Below, piece by piece: positions 1 to 6,125 of a stretch of 6,489 nucleotides of DNA. The notes under the pieces were generated by a model. That model saw nothing but the letters and a program-made list of their open reading frames with translations. It made no database searches and was not told the origin of the DNA. This DNA comes from Syntrophaceae bacterium UBA1411 (GTDB taxonomy: Bacteria > Desulfobacterota > Syntrophia > Syntrophales > Smithellaceae). Where the stretch lies: contig DBPV01000046.1 in assembly GCA_002304995.1 (NCBI GenBank), positions 1 to 6,489 on the forward strand, in the 5' to 3' direction. Both the position numbers and the translations under genes were made by a program. The number at the start of each line of letters is the position of its first letter. The first letter of the stretch is position 1.

Positions 1-422
1 CCGGGGTTTTTCATTCCTCCCGCAACAATCTGCCCGATAAAGAGGGTGTGGTCGCCCGCGTCAACGGTTTGGCCCAGCCTGCAGTCCAGATAACCGATGC
101 AGTCGTCCAGAACGGGCAGGCCGCCGGGCGACAGGGTATACCGGGCGCCGCGAAATTTGTTTTGCCAGTCCGGGATCTTGAAGTTTCCGATCGTTTTGGC
201 GTTTTCTCTGGGCAGGACGTTGAGGCAGAATTTCTTCGTTTTCAGAATCTGCCCGTGAGAAAGCCGGTTTTTCCGGATCGCGAGGGCCACCCGCGGTGGT
301 TCGTGAGAACACTGGGTCACCCACGAAGCGATCATGCCGTTGTAGCCTTCCGCATCCGCGATCGTGATCAGATAAATGCCGTACATGAATCTGTCGAAGA
401 CATCCTGCCATGCCTGTTCCAT
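1..422 (-). CDS. Flavoredoxin-like flavin reductase domain protein (3' end outside window)
   Basis: Probable FMN-binding protein of the flavin reductase-like / flavoredoxin family, which moves electrons between reduced pyridine nucleotides or iron-sulfur proteins and acceptors in the cytoplasm. The window shows 140 codons with no stop before the left edge, so the C-terminus is missing. Family landmarks are the N-terminal segment GYNGMIASWVTQ (residues 26-37) followed by PPRVALAIRKN (42-52), FCLNVL (65-70), the NKFRG segment (88-92) and the conserved AGDHTLFIG (122-130). The start at 422 is chosen because a GGAGG (430-434 on the plus strand as cctcc) lies 7 bases upstream; an in-frame ATG at 428 is too close to that site. 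It is the last visible gene of the methyltransferase-molybdoenzyme unit, 45 bases after the oxidoreductase stop. An electron-transfer role with the molybdoenzyme is inference. The family is secure; the exact partner is unknown. Confidence 0.9.
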   Translation of the reverse strand, partial: MEQAWQDVFDRFMYGIYLITIADAEGYNGMIASWVTQCSHEPPRVALAIRKNRLSHGQILKTKKFCLNVLPRENAKTIGNFKIPDWQNKFRGARYTLSPGGLPVLDDCIGYLDCRLGQTVDAGDHTLFIGQIVAGGMKNP

Positions 423-442
423 ATGCATTCCTCCCCACGTTT

Positions 443-465
443 GCCGTCGCCGGTTGCAAGACGGC
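443..465 (-). other. Small intercistronic inverted repeat
   Basis: A 6-bp inverted repeat (arms gccgtc 443-448 and gacggc 460-465, 11-base loop) fills the gap between the molybdoenzyme stop and the ribosome binding site of the flavoredoxin-like gene. There is no T-tract after it on the minus strand, so it is not a terminator. It could tune mRNA decay or be chance in GC-rich DNA. Confidence 0.3.
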
Positions 466-467
466 TG

Positions 468-2543
468 TTATTTTCCACCCGGTCGCTCCGCCCCGATTTT
501 TTTGAGCCGGCACCTGAAAGCGCGCCCCGACGGCGCCCCCGTGACGGGATTGCGCCGGGCGTCGTCCGTGAGGACATTGAAATTGTAGTCGGCGGAAACC
601 TCACCCCAGCCCCAGGCAATGCGGATGACGCCCGGCGCGATGACCTCCGATATTTTTGCCGTCATGCAGACGGCGCCTTTCGGCGTTTCGATGCGCACCC
701 GGTCGCCCGGCGCGATGCCGTATTTTCCGGCGTCCTGCGGGTGGACGTCGACGGCGCAGCCGCTTTCATTTTGTCCCAGCGCGGCGATGCGGGCAAACTG
801 CGAGTTGACCAGACGGTTGCTGCGCGCGCCGCTGATGCCGATCAGCGGGTAGCGTTCCTTTTGATCGGAAAAGCTGATCGCACCATCCGGCGGCCCGCTG
901 AAATACGGCACGGGATCGTGGCCGTGCGCCTGAAGCGGCGCGGAGAAAAATTCGATTTTACCGGAAGCCGTGGCAAATCCGCCCTCTTCGTATTTGCGGC
1001 AGCGGATCGGTTCGGCCAGAATGCCGTCGGGCGCGTCGCGCAGCATGGCGCAGGTGATGCCCGCGGGCGCCAGCTGCTCGTCGATGGCTTCTTCGGCCGT
1101 TTGCCACGGAAATTCTTTTTCAAGGCCGATGCGCCGCGCCAGGTCGAAGACAATCTGCCAGTTGGGGCGGCTTTCGCCCACGGCAGGGATGACCTGCTGC
1201 TGCAGCCGGACGGGGCTCGACCGGATAAAGGCGCGGTTGAGCTGCGTGTGCTCAAACGAACTTCCGGCGGGCAAGACGACATCCGCCATCCGGGCTGTCT
1301 GCGTGAGAAACAGGTCGATCACGGCGAGAAATTCCAGTTTCTCCAGGGCTTTTCGCACGCGCCGGGCGTCCATGAACGTCACCAGCGGATTGCCGGATTG
1401 AACGAGCAGCGTTTTGACCGGATAAGGCTTTTCCTCCAGAATCGCGTCGATCACGCACGACTGCACCTGCCGCCCCCAGGTGGCGTGATAGGTGTTGAAC
1501 AGCGCGTAATCGGCGGTGACGGGTTTTACTTCGGCCGGCAGGCGTTCCAAAAGCTGCATGTTGCGGCTGGGAACTTTCTGCGGCAGGATGTCGCCGCCGG
1601 GGATATCCAGATTGCCGGTCAGCGCGCGCAGCATCGCCACGGCCCGTGTGGCTTCAAAGGACTGCACCTGCATATCCAGGCCGTTTCCGTCCACGATGCA
1701 GGCGGGCCGCAGCGTCGCGTAAAGCCTGGCCGCCTCGCGCACCCTCTCGGGAGGAAGCCCCAGCTCCAAAGCGGCGCTCTCGGCGCTGTAATGCCGGGCG
1801 ACGGCCCTGAGGTCGTCGAATCCGACGGTCCAGCGGTCTACGAATGCCGTATCGCAGAGATCCTGCGCGATGATTTCGGCAATCATCGCCATTGCCAGAA
1901 GGCCGTCGTGCGCCGGCTTGATTTGCAGCCAGATGTCGGCCATTTCGGCAAAAGGCGTTTTCACGGGATCGACGACAATCAGTTTCGCGCCGTTTCGTCT
2001 CGCGTGCAGAATGTTTTCGGCCGCGCCGGGCGCGCTGTCGAGATCGTTTTTCCCCCAGATCAGTATGCACCGGGCGTTGGCCGTGTCGGGCAGGGTCATC
2101 GTGCCGTACACGGTGGTGTGCGCCAGATCGCGGCCGACAAAGCACACCGACCCGTTGCCGATGCAGTTGGGCGAGCCGAACGCGTTCATCAGCCGGTTGG
2201 CGTAGTCCCAGGGAGCGCCCCAGTCGGCCGCCATTCCGCGCAGCCACGCCACCGACTGCGCGCCGTATTCCTTTTTGCACCGGAGAAACTGCCGGGCGAC
2301 GGTGTCCAGCGCCTCGTCCCAGGAAGCCTCGCGGAAGGCGCCGTCGGGCTTTTTGATGAGCGGACGGGTGAGCCGGTCGGGCGCGTAAAGAATATCGGCG
2401 GCTTTTTCGAGTTTGGGGCAGCGCAGATGCGGCTCGTCGGGAAAACGGTATTTGCGGACCGCTTTGACCCACTTGCCGTTTTCCGTTTCCACCTCGACCG
2501 GGCAGCAGGCCGAACACAGGCGGCAGATCGTATGTGTTTTCAT
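468..2543 (-). CDS. Molybdopterin-dependent oxidoreductase, DMSO reductase superfamily, cytoplasmic
   Basis: A 691-residue enzyme that should bind a bis-pterin Mo or W cofactor and one [4Fe-4S] cluster. The N-terminal cluster motif is C7-x2-C10-x3-C14-x27-C42 followed by P-K. The probable metal-ligand cysteine is C134, in the segment GSPNCIGNGSVC (123-134). The central pterin-binding domains follow, and the C-terminal molybdopterin dinucleotide-binding domain covers about 570-685 (for example VDVHPQDAGKYGIAPGDRV). No twin-arginine signal is present, so it should act in the cytoplasm. The length resembles acetylene hydratase and small formate-dehydrogenase-like enzymes rather than large respiratory subunits. 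The start at 2543 has GAGGAG (2551-2556) 7 bases upstream and begins right at the cluster motif; an upstream in-frame ATG would overlap the methyltransferase and add 40 unlikely residues. It lies 28 bases after the methyltransferase. The substrate cannot be named from the sequence. Confidence 0.92.
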   Translation of the reverse strand: MKTHTICRLCSACCPVEVETENGKWVKAVRKYRFPDEPHLRCPKLEKAADILYAPDRLTRPLIKKPDGAFREASWDEALDTVARQFLRCKKEYGAQSVAWLRGMAADWGAPWDYANRLMNAFGSPNCIGNGSVCFVGRDLAHTTVYGTMTLPDTANARCILIWGKNDLDSAPGAAENILHARRNGAKLIVVDPVKTPFAEMADIWLQIKPAHDGLLAMAMIAEIIAQDLCDTAFVDRWTVGFDDLRAVARHYSAESAALELGLPPERVREAARLYATLRPACIVDGNGLDMQVQSFEATRAVAMLRALTGNLDIPGGDILPQKVPSRNMQLLERLPAEVKPVTADYALFNTYHATWGRQVQSCVIDAILEEKPYPVKTLLVQSGNPLVTFMDARRVRKALEKLEFLAVIDLFLTQTARMADVVLPAGSSFEHTQLNRAFIRSSPVRLQQQVIPAVGESRPNWQIVFDLARRIGLEKEFPWQTAEEAIDEQLAPAGITCAMLRDAPDGILAEPIRCRKYEEGGFATASGKIEFFSAPLQAHGHDPVPYFSGPPDGAISFSDQKERYPLIGISGARSNRLVNSQFARIAALGQNESGCAVDVHPQDAGKYGIAPGDRVRIETPKGAVCMTAKISEVIAPGVIRIAWGWGEVSADYNFNVLTDDARRNPVTGAPSGRAFRCRLKKIGAERPGGK

Positions 2544-2571
2544 CGGCGTTCTCCTCGGGGCCGGGCGGTTA

Positions 2572-3504
2572 TCAGCGCCGCGCCCGGATGTAACAGCTGC
2601 GAATGGATTCGTAATGGTTGGCGTGCGTCCGGAGAGTCCACCAGACATGCCCTTCTTCTTCACAGGCCCACGCCGGCTGCAAAATCCGGCCTTTACCTTC
2701 CAGCAACCGGCGGATATGGTCGCGGCCTTTTTGCGTGTAAGGCCCCGAACGCTGCCCGCCCAGCCAGTCCTCCTCCCGGGCCGCGTCTTCCGACCAGGAA
2801 TAAGGATCGGAAAGCAGAAACGCGGCGCCCTGCCGCCGGGTCACGCGGTTCATCTCCCGGAGATGTTTGAGCGGCAGAGGAACTTTGTCCAACAGATTGA
2901 GTGACGCAAAAGAGGCGATGGTATCCGCCGCAAAGGGCAGATGAAGCGCGTCGGCCACGAGAAACTCCACCCGTGCGCTGTCCCAGGCGCCGGGCAACGC
3001 CAGCTGTGCCCGGCGCGTCAAATAGCCTTCTTCCTTGAGGGCAATCGTCGCGCGGCGCTGCTGCATGAGATGCCGCGCTTCGCGTATGAAGGCCCGGGAA
3101 GTGTCCAGGCCGACCGCAAAATCGCATTTGGCCGTCATTTCGAAGGCAAAACGCCCCACGGCGCAGCCCGCGTCGAGAGCAAGCCCCGCGTGGGGAGGCA
3201 TCAGCTTGGCCCAGCGCGCGTATGCGTCGGAAGCCTTTTCATCGGCCATGCAATCGCCGTAGTGGCTCCACAGATAGGAAGAGACAACCGGCGGCGTTTC
3301 GTACTTATTGCCCGCAGCGTCGGACGGCGCTACGCTGAGCGCGGCGATGCCGTCCTCAATCGGGTATTGCCGTCCGCAGGCCGGACAGGCCAGACGTCCC
3401 GTGAGGATGTCGTTTCGACGCTCTTCGTCGATCCGGGCCGTCAGGCGGTTTTCAGCGGGCAGGCAGGCCGGGCAGATCAGCAGGTCGAGCAGCTTTTCTT
3501 TCAT
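2572..3504 (-). CDS. Trm112-like zinc-ribbon plus class I SAM-dependent methyltransferase
   Basis: A 310-residue cytoplasmic protein with two parts. Residues 1-60 form a Trm112/UPF0434-like zinc ribbon with two CPAC knuckles (C11/C14 and C40/C43) and the typical QYPIEDGIA that follows. Residues about 95-300 form a class I (Rossmann) methyltransferase: SAM-binding motif LALDAGCAVGR (108-118), acidic residue D134 at the end of the second strand, VADALHLPF (183-191) as the adenine-binding region, and a post-motif segment ending in LLSDPYSW. The methyl acceptor is unknown; a small molecule or a protein are both possible. The start at 3504 has a modest AAGG ribosome site, and a longer frame would run through the promoter. 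It is the first gene of the unit, about 90 bases after the predicted start of transcription, and leads into the molybdoenzyme. The conserved motifs make the family sure and the function open. Confidence 0.9.
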   Translation of the reverse strand: MKEKLLDLLICPACLPAENRLTARIDEERRNDILTGRLACPACGRQYPIEDGIAALSVAPSDAAGNKYETPPVVSSYLWSHYGDCMADEKASDAYARWAKLMPPHAGLALDAGCAVGRFAFEMTAKCDFAVGLDTSRAFIREARHLMQQRRATIALKEEGYLTRRAQLALPGAWDSARVEFLVADALHLPFAADTIASFASLNLLDKVPLPLKHLREMNRVTRRQGAAFLLSDPYSWSEDAAREEDWLGGQRSGPYTQKGRDHIRRLLEGKGRILQPAWACEEEGHVWWTLRTHANHYESIRSCYIRARR

Positions 3505-3563
3505 GATGTTGCCTTTCCGGCAGGTAAAGGTTCGGGTTGGACAATGGGTTCCGGTAACGACGG

Positions 3564-3592
3564 ACGCCGGGCTGCGTTTGGCGCGCCGGCGT
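3564..3592 (-). other. 5' leader hairpin of the methyltransferase unit
   Basis: A 7-bp inverted repeat (acgccgg 3564-3570, ccggcgt 3586-3592, 15-base loop) lies just downstream of the predicted transcription start, near the 5' end of the mRNA. It has no T-tract. A 5' stabilising hairpin or a protein site are possible; chance is not excluded. Confidence 0.35.
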
Positions 3593-3601
3593 TTTGATCT
3601 C

Positions 3602-3630
3602 AGAATAAGGAAGGTTGGCCGATAAGTCAA
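3602..3630 (-). promoter_or_regulatory. Sigma70-type promoter for the methyltransferase-molybdoenzyme unit
   Basis: On the minus strand there is a -35 TTGACT (3625-3630) and a -10 TATTCT (3602-3607) with an exact 17-base spacer. The expected transcription start is near 3595, giving a leader of about 90 bases. It lies just past the terminator of the upstream M24 gene, so the two are separate units. Confidence 0.75.
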
Positions 3631-3646
3631 TAAACAAGAGGCGGAC

Positions 3647-3684
3647 AAAAAACGGGGCGCCGGGATTGTCCCGTTGCCCCGTTT
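3647..3684 (-). terminator. Rho-independent terminator of the M24 peptidase gene
   Basis: The outer stem pairs aaacggggc (3650-3658) with gccccgttt (3676-3684), 9 bp. A 2x2 internal loop follows, then a 5-bp inner stem (cggga 3661-3665, tcccg 3669-3673) with a 3-base loop. On the minus strand the hairpin runs straight into six T residues (3647-3652). It lies 35 bases after the stop of the M24 gene. On the plus strand only a weak T-rich stretch follows, so the main direction is minus. Confidence 0.88.
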
Positions 3685-3719
3685 GTTCCGGATTGCCGGC
3701 GCACTCGCCTCCGCAGGGA

Positions 3720-4889
3720 TTAAATATCCAGCACCGTCAGCGCCAGCGGCGTTTTGCACAGCATTTCTCCGCCGTCCTTCGTGACCAGCACCGGGCATTC
3801 CAGCCGCATGCCGCAGACGCCGGGAACGGTCATGGCCAGAAACGCCACTTCAACGACGTTTTCCTCGAGGACCACGTCGCGGAATTCCTCGTTGTTGACG
3901 ACGGCGGGATACCATTCATGGCCGAACACGCCCAGGCCGTGGCCGAAAGAGGGGATGGTGTACTGGGCGTAGCCCAGTTCGGTTACGGTATCCATCACCG
4001 TTTTGGTAATATCGCCGATTTTATTGCCGGCCTTGAAATGGCGGACGATCGTTTCCGCCGTCTTGAGATAAGCGTCGGCCAGCTTCTGCTGTTCGGACGA
4101 CGGTTTCCCCAAAATGAAGTTGTGGGCCAGGTCCGAAGGATAGAGCTGGTAGAGCGGGTGCAAATCGACGATGATGTTTTCGCCCGCCTGCACCATTTTC
4201 TGCGTGGGCTGCGTCGTTCCGTTCATGGCGTAAGTCGCCCGGTAACCGGTGGCCACCTCCGACGATCCGGTGACGGCCCAGTGGTATTCGCTGCCGAGGC
4301 GCCGCAGTTCCATTTCGCCGATGCCGGCGATTTGTGTTTCCATCATGCCGATGTCCAGGGCGTCGCGGACGCACTTCATTCCGGAATCCGCGATGGCGGC
4401 GGCCTGGCGCAGCAGCTTGATTTCACCCGGCTCCTTGATGTAGCAGGCCAGGTCGACCGCCTGGACGGCGTTGACGAACGTCGCCTGCGGCAGGGCGTTT
4501 TTCAGAAACTCGTATTCCGTTGCAAAAAGGTAGCCTGTGTTGCCGCGGGGGGAATGGCCGAGCTCCACGCCGATGCGCGCTTTTTCCGCCTTGTTCTGCT
4601 TGACGAAGTGGACGATCAGGTCCAGCAGGTCCATTCCGGGCAGGGGAGCGTAAGGCGTGATGGCGTCCAACCAGGACTCGTTTTTGAGGCGCTCGCAGTC
4701 GAGCAGCATGGAAATCAAACCGGCCTGTCCGTCTTTCGTTATGATCACTGCGCTTCTCCAGGGAACAAAGGCCCCGGCGACGTAGCTCAGACTGACCGTT
4801 CGCGTGCCCACGAAAAGATCGAGATCGGATTTTTTCATTTGTTCCTGTATTTTTTTGATGCGTTGCGAATAATCGATGTTGGAATTCAT
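3720..4889 (-). CDS. M24 family metallopeptidase (Xaa-Pro peptidase / creatinase-like)
   Basis: A 389-residue protein with the two-domain layout of prolidase, aminopeptidase P and creatinase. The N-terminal creatinase-like domain covers about 8-145 and the C-terminal 'pita-bread' domain about 155-380. All five usual metal ligands can be placed: D242 and D253 (VDLHPLYQLYPSD), H317 (GHGLG), E347 and E364 (GMRLE). H203 in YHWAVTGS may be a substrate-side histidine. Surrounding residues are unusual: the common D-x-G after the first ligand is D-L-H, SDxTR is SDLAHN, and TIEP is VVEVA. It may therefore be a peptidase with odd specificity or a non-peptidase member. There is no signal peptide, so it is cytoplasmic. 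The start at 4889 has GGAGG 5 bases upstream. It has its own strong promoter and terminator, so it appears to be transcribed alone or with read-through from the thioesterase. Confidence 0.93.
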   Translation of the reverse strand: MNSNIDYSQRIKKIQEQMKKSDLDLFVGTRTVSLSYVAGAFVPWRSAVIITKDGQAGLISMLLDCERLKNESWLDAITPYAPLPGMDLLDLIVHFVKQNKAEKARIGVELGHSPRGNTGYLFATEYEFLKNALPQATFVNAVQAVDLACYIKEPGEIKLLRQAAAIADSGMKCVRDALDIGMMETQIAGIGEMELRRLGSEYHWAVTGSSEVATGYRATYAMNGTTQPTQKMVQAGENIIVDLHPLYQLYPSDLAHNFILGKPSSEQQKLADAYLKTAETIVRHFKAGNKIGDITKTVMDTVTELGYAQYTIPSFGHGLGVFGHEWYPAVVNNEEFRDVVLEENVVEVAFLAMTVPGVCGMRLECPVLVTKDGGEMLCKTPLALTVLDI

Positions 4890-4910
4890 GGTACCTCCGC
4901 TTTTGTTTTA

Positions 4911-4935
4911 TTCGATGAAAGCCTCTTTCATCGAA
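4911..4935 (-). promoter_or_regulatory. Perfect 11-bp inverted repeat over the M24 transcription start (candidate operator)
   Basis: Arms ttcgatgaaag (4911-4921) and ctttcatcgaa (4925-4935) are perfect complements around a 3-base centre. The expected transcription start, about 7 bases after the -10, is near 4933, so the dyad spans roughly -3 to +23. That is a usual place for a repressor site; as RNA it would be a stable 5' hairpin. It is AT-rich compared with its surroundings and no T-run follows on the minus strand, so it is not a terminator there. Confidence 0.6.
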
Positions 4936-4939
4936 AGGC

Positions 4940-4968
4940 AGTATAGGCCCCTTGCCGGGGCAAGTCAA
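4940..4968 (-). promoter_or_regulatory. Strong sigma70-type promoter of the M24 peptidase gene
   Basis: The minus strand carries -35 TTGACT (4963-4968) and -10 TATACT (4940-4945) with a 17-base spacer. The spacer itself holds a 5-bp inverted repeat (gcccc 4947-4951, ggggc 4957-4961). Both hexamers match consensus closely. Confidence 0.82.
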
Positions 4969-4975
4969 GCCGGCC

Positions 4976-5015
4976 CCGATTGGACGCACTTGCGGGAATC
5001 GGCAGCGGATGCGTC
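4976..5015 (-). other. Interleaved inverted repeats after the thioesterase gene
   Basis: Two 6-bp inverted repeats interlock: ccgatt 4976-4981 with aatcgg 4997-5002, and gacgca 4983-4988 with tgcgtc 5010-5015. In RNA they would be either mutually exclusive or a pseudoknot. No T-tract follows, so I do not call a terminator. Such short repeats can arise by chance. Confidence 0.3.
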
Positions 5016-5016
5016 G

Positions 5017-5433
5017 CTACAGGGCTTTTGCCTGCTCCTGGAGAAGCAGGTCTTCGGGTGTGACGGCTTCGATGGTGATGCCGTGGGGCAGGGGACGCCC
5101 GTCATGATCGACATGGACAAACGTCAGAAACCCTTCCACGAGCAGCTCTTCGGTCCTGCTGATGACGGCCCTCACGAAACAGACGAGGCGCGTGTTGCCG
5201 GTAAGCACGATCCGGCTGACAAAGCGGATGACGGTTCCGGCCGGCGCCGGCCGCCGAAACTGCATGCCGTGGATGTTCACGCAAACGATGTTTTCCGGCC
5301 GGGTCAGATTGGCGGCGGCGATAAAACCCGCTTCGACGAACCACTTGGCGCCCTGGCCGGCAAAGAGCGTGCCGTGATGATTCAGATCCGCCCCCATGAC
5401 GACGTGGGATATTTCACAGGATTGAACAACCAT
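5017..5433 (-). CDS. Hotdog-fold acyl-CoA thioesterase (YciA/BACH-like, HGG type)
   Basis: A 138-residue single hotdog domain that should hydrolyse acyl-CoA to free acid and CoA in the cytoplasm, as part of acyl-CoA pool control. The hallmark segment is DLNHHGTLFAGQGAKWFVEAGFIAA (residues 16-40, split here as D16-F24 and A25-A40), followed by the IHGMQFRRPAPAGTVI strand region (54-69) and the final FVHVD strand with DGRPLPHG. By my recalled alignment with YciA, the catalytic aspartate position is V33, with E34 next to it; E34 may take its place. The start at 5433 has a GGGAG site about 7-8 bases upstream. An in-frame ATG at 5469 is rejected because the likely promoter would start transcription at about 5467. 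The neighbouring M24 gene is on the same strand 127 bases downstream with its own promoter. Confidence 0.9.
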   Translation of the reverse strand: MVVQSCEISHVVMGADLNHHGTLFAGQGAKWFVEAGFIAAANLTRPENIVCVNIHGMQFRRPAPAGTVIRFVSRIVLTGNTRLVCFVRAVISRTEELLVEGFLTFVHVDHDGRPLPHGITIEAVTPEDLLLQEQAKAL

Positions 5434-5473
5434 CTTTTTTCTCCCTTCCCCGCTGAATGAATGGATCATGGGC

Positions 5474-5502
5474 ACCTTAACAAAAGCGCCGGCGCAAGGC
5501 AA
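5474..5502 (-). promoter_or_regulatory. Likely promoter of the thioesterase gene
   Basis: The minus strand has TTGCCT (5497-5502) and TAAGGT (5474-5479) with a 17-base spacer; the spacer includes the palindrome gcgccggcgc (5486-5495). The predicted start is near 5467, giving a leader of about 33 bases to the ATG at 5433. The match to consensus is moderate. Confidence 0.5.
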
Positions 5503-5546
5503 TGGGGGAATGATGCCGGCCGGGCCGCCCTGCATACGAGAATGGA

Positions 5547-5575
5547 CTTGCGCAAATCAAAAAAAGGGGATACAG
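5547..5575 (+). promoter_or_regulatory. Weak candidate promoter for the secreted-protein gene
   Basis: TTGCGC and TACAGG on the plus strand are separated by 17 bases that contain an A-tract. The -10 is poor, so this is only a candidate. It is divergent from the thioesterase promoter. Confidence 0.25.
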
Positions 5576-5608
5576 GCGAGCCCGTATGAAACCGGCAGGC
5601 GGCATTGC

Positions 5609-5962
5609 ATGAAGACCTTTCGATCGGGCGTCAATTTCAGAATCCTGTTTCTTGTTCTGGCCGTCGTTCTGTCTTCGAGCGCCGCGGACATCTCCCGCGG
5701 CATTGCCGGCAGCCTCGAAAAAATTCCGGTCATTGAAAATTCCACTGCCTCTGCCGTTCTGGATGCGGGAAACACCTCCCGGATCAAGCCGGGCTTTCCG
5801 GGAATGGTTTTTGCGCATGTCTCTCCGGACGACAGTCCTCCGGTCTCTGCATACGCCTGCATCCGCATGCCGTATCCGAGTCCGAAAGATGTCTATCTTT
5901 CCGCCGAATCCCAACGCGGTCCTCCCTGGACAATCCTTTTCCAGCACCAAACGCTTGTTTAA
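5609..5962 (+). CDS. Small predicted secreted protein, unknown function
   Basis: I do not recognise this 117-residue protein. Residues 1-26 look like a Sec signal peptide: basic start with K2, R5 and R11, a hydrophobic core ILFLVLAVVL (12-21), and S-A-A before D27 as a cleavage site. The mature part would be about 91 residues with a single cysteine (in AYACIRMPYPSPKDVYL) and no repeat or known motif. Codon choice (mostly G/C or T at third positions with few rare codons) resembles the neighbouring genes, which supports real coding. The ATG at 5609 is chosen because the signal peptide begins there; the frame stays open further left, into the thioesterase promoter. The ribosome site is weak. A tiny reading frame (MKPAGGIA, 5586-5612) ends in ATGA overlap with this start and could couple translation. 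The opposite-strand frame has no protein-like features. Confidence 0.6.
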   Translation: MKTFRSGVNFRILFLVLAVVLSSSAADISRGIAGSLEKIPVIENSTASAVLDAGNTSRIKPGFPGMVFAHVSPDDSPPVSAYACIRMPYPSPKDVYLSAESQRGPPWTILFQHQTLV

Positions 5963-6029
5963 AGTTGTACAGCGCCGTTTGTCCTGCGCGCGTTTTGCCG
6001 TTTCCGTATGGTAAAGCTCCGGTTTGCCG

Positions 6030-6044
6030 GCGGCTTGAAGCCGC
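6030..6044. other. Short GC hairpin in the 163-base gap
   Basis: Arms gcggc (6030-6034) and gccgc (6040-6044) enclose a ttgaa loop. No T-run follows on either strand. Apart from this and a direct repeat cgccgggc (6056-6063 and 6072-6079), I see nothing firm between 5963 and 6125. Confidence 0.3.
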
Positions 6045-6125
6045 GGGTCACAAAACGCCGGGCAGAGCCGGCGCCGGGCGTCCATGAACATTTTGCGGGG
6101 AGATTCCCGGAAAGGATATTGAGAA

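Noticed and set aside
468..2543. Naming the molybdoenzyme acetylene hydratase
   Set aside because: The catalytic Asp after the second cluster cysteine is Ser here, so the reaction cannot be claimed.
2544..2663. Upstream start adding 40 residues to the molybdoenzyme
   Set aside because: The extension overlaps the methyltransferase gene and is not family-like; the ATG at 2543 has a strong ribosome site and leads straight into the cluster motif.
48..2870. 940-residue plus-strand open frame
   Set aside because: It lies opposite the flavoredoxin, molybdoenzyme and methyltransferase genes. Its translation is rich in R, G, A, H and D with no domain motif, as expected for the reverse of GC-rich genes.
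3720..4889. Naming the M24 protein a DMSP lyase (DddP)
   Set aside because: As I recall it, DddP has a catalytic Asp two residues after the first metal Asp; here that residue is H244.
4911..4935. Calling the M24 leader dyad a terminator
   Set aside because: On the minus strand it is followed by A-rich sequence and the M24 ribosome site. On the plus strand no gene ends nearby and the sequence after it is not T-rich.
3615..4946. 443-residue plus-strand open frame
   Set aside because: It is antisense to the M24 gene, whose metal ligands and ribosome site are clear; it also crosses that gene's promoter and terminator.
5434..5469. Upstream start (MIHSFSGEGRKK) for the thioesterase
   Set aside because: The predicted transcription start near 5467 would leave this codon out of the mRNA, and the ATG at 5433 has a better ribosome site.
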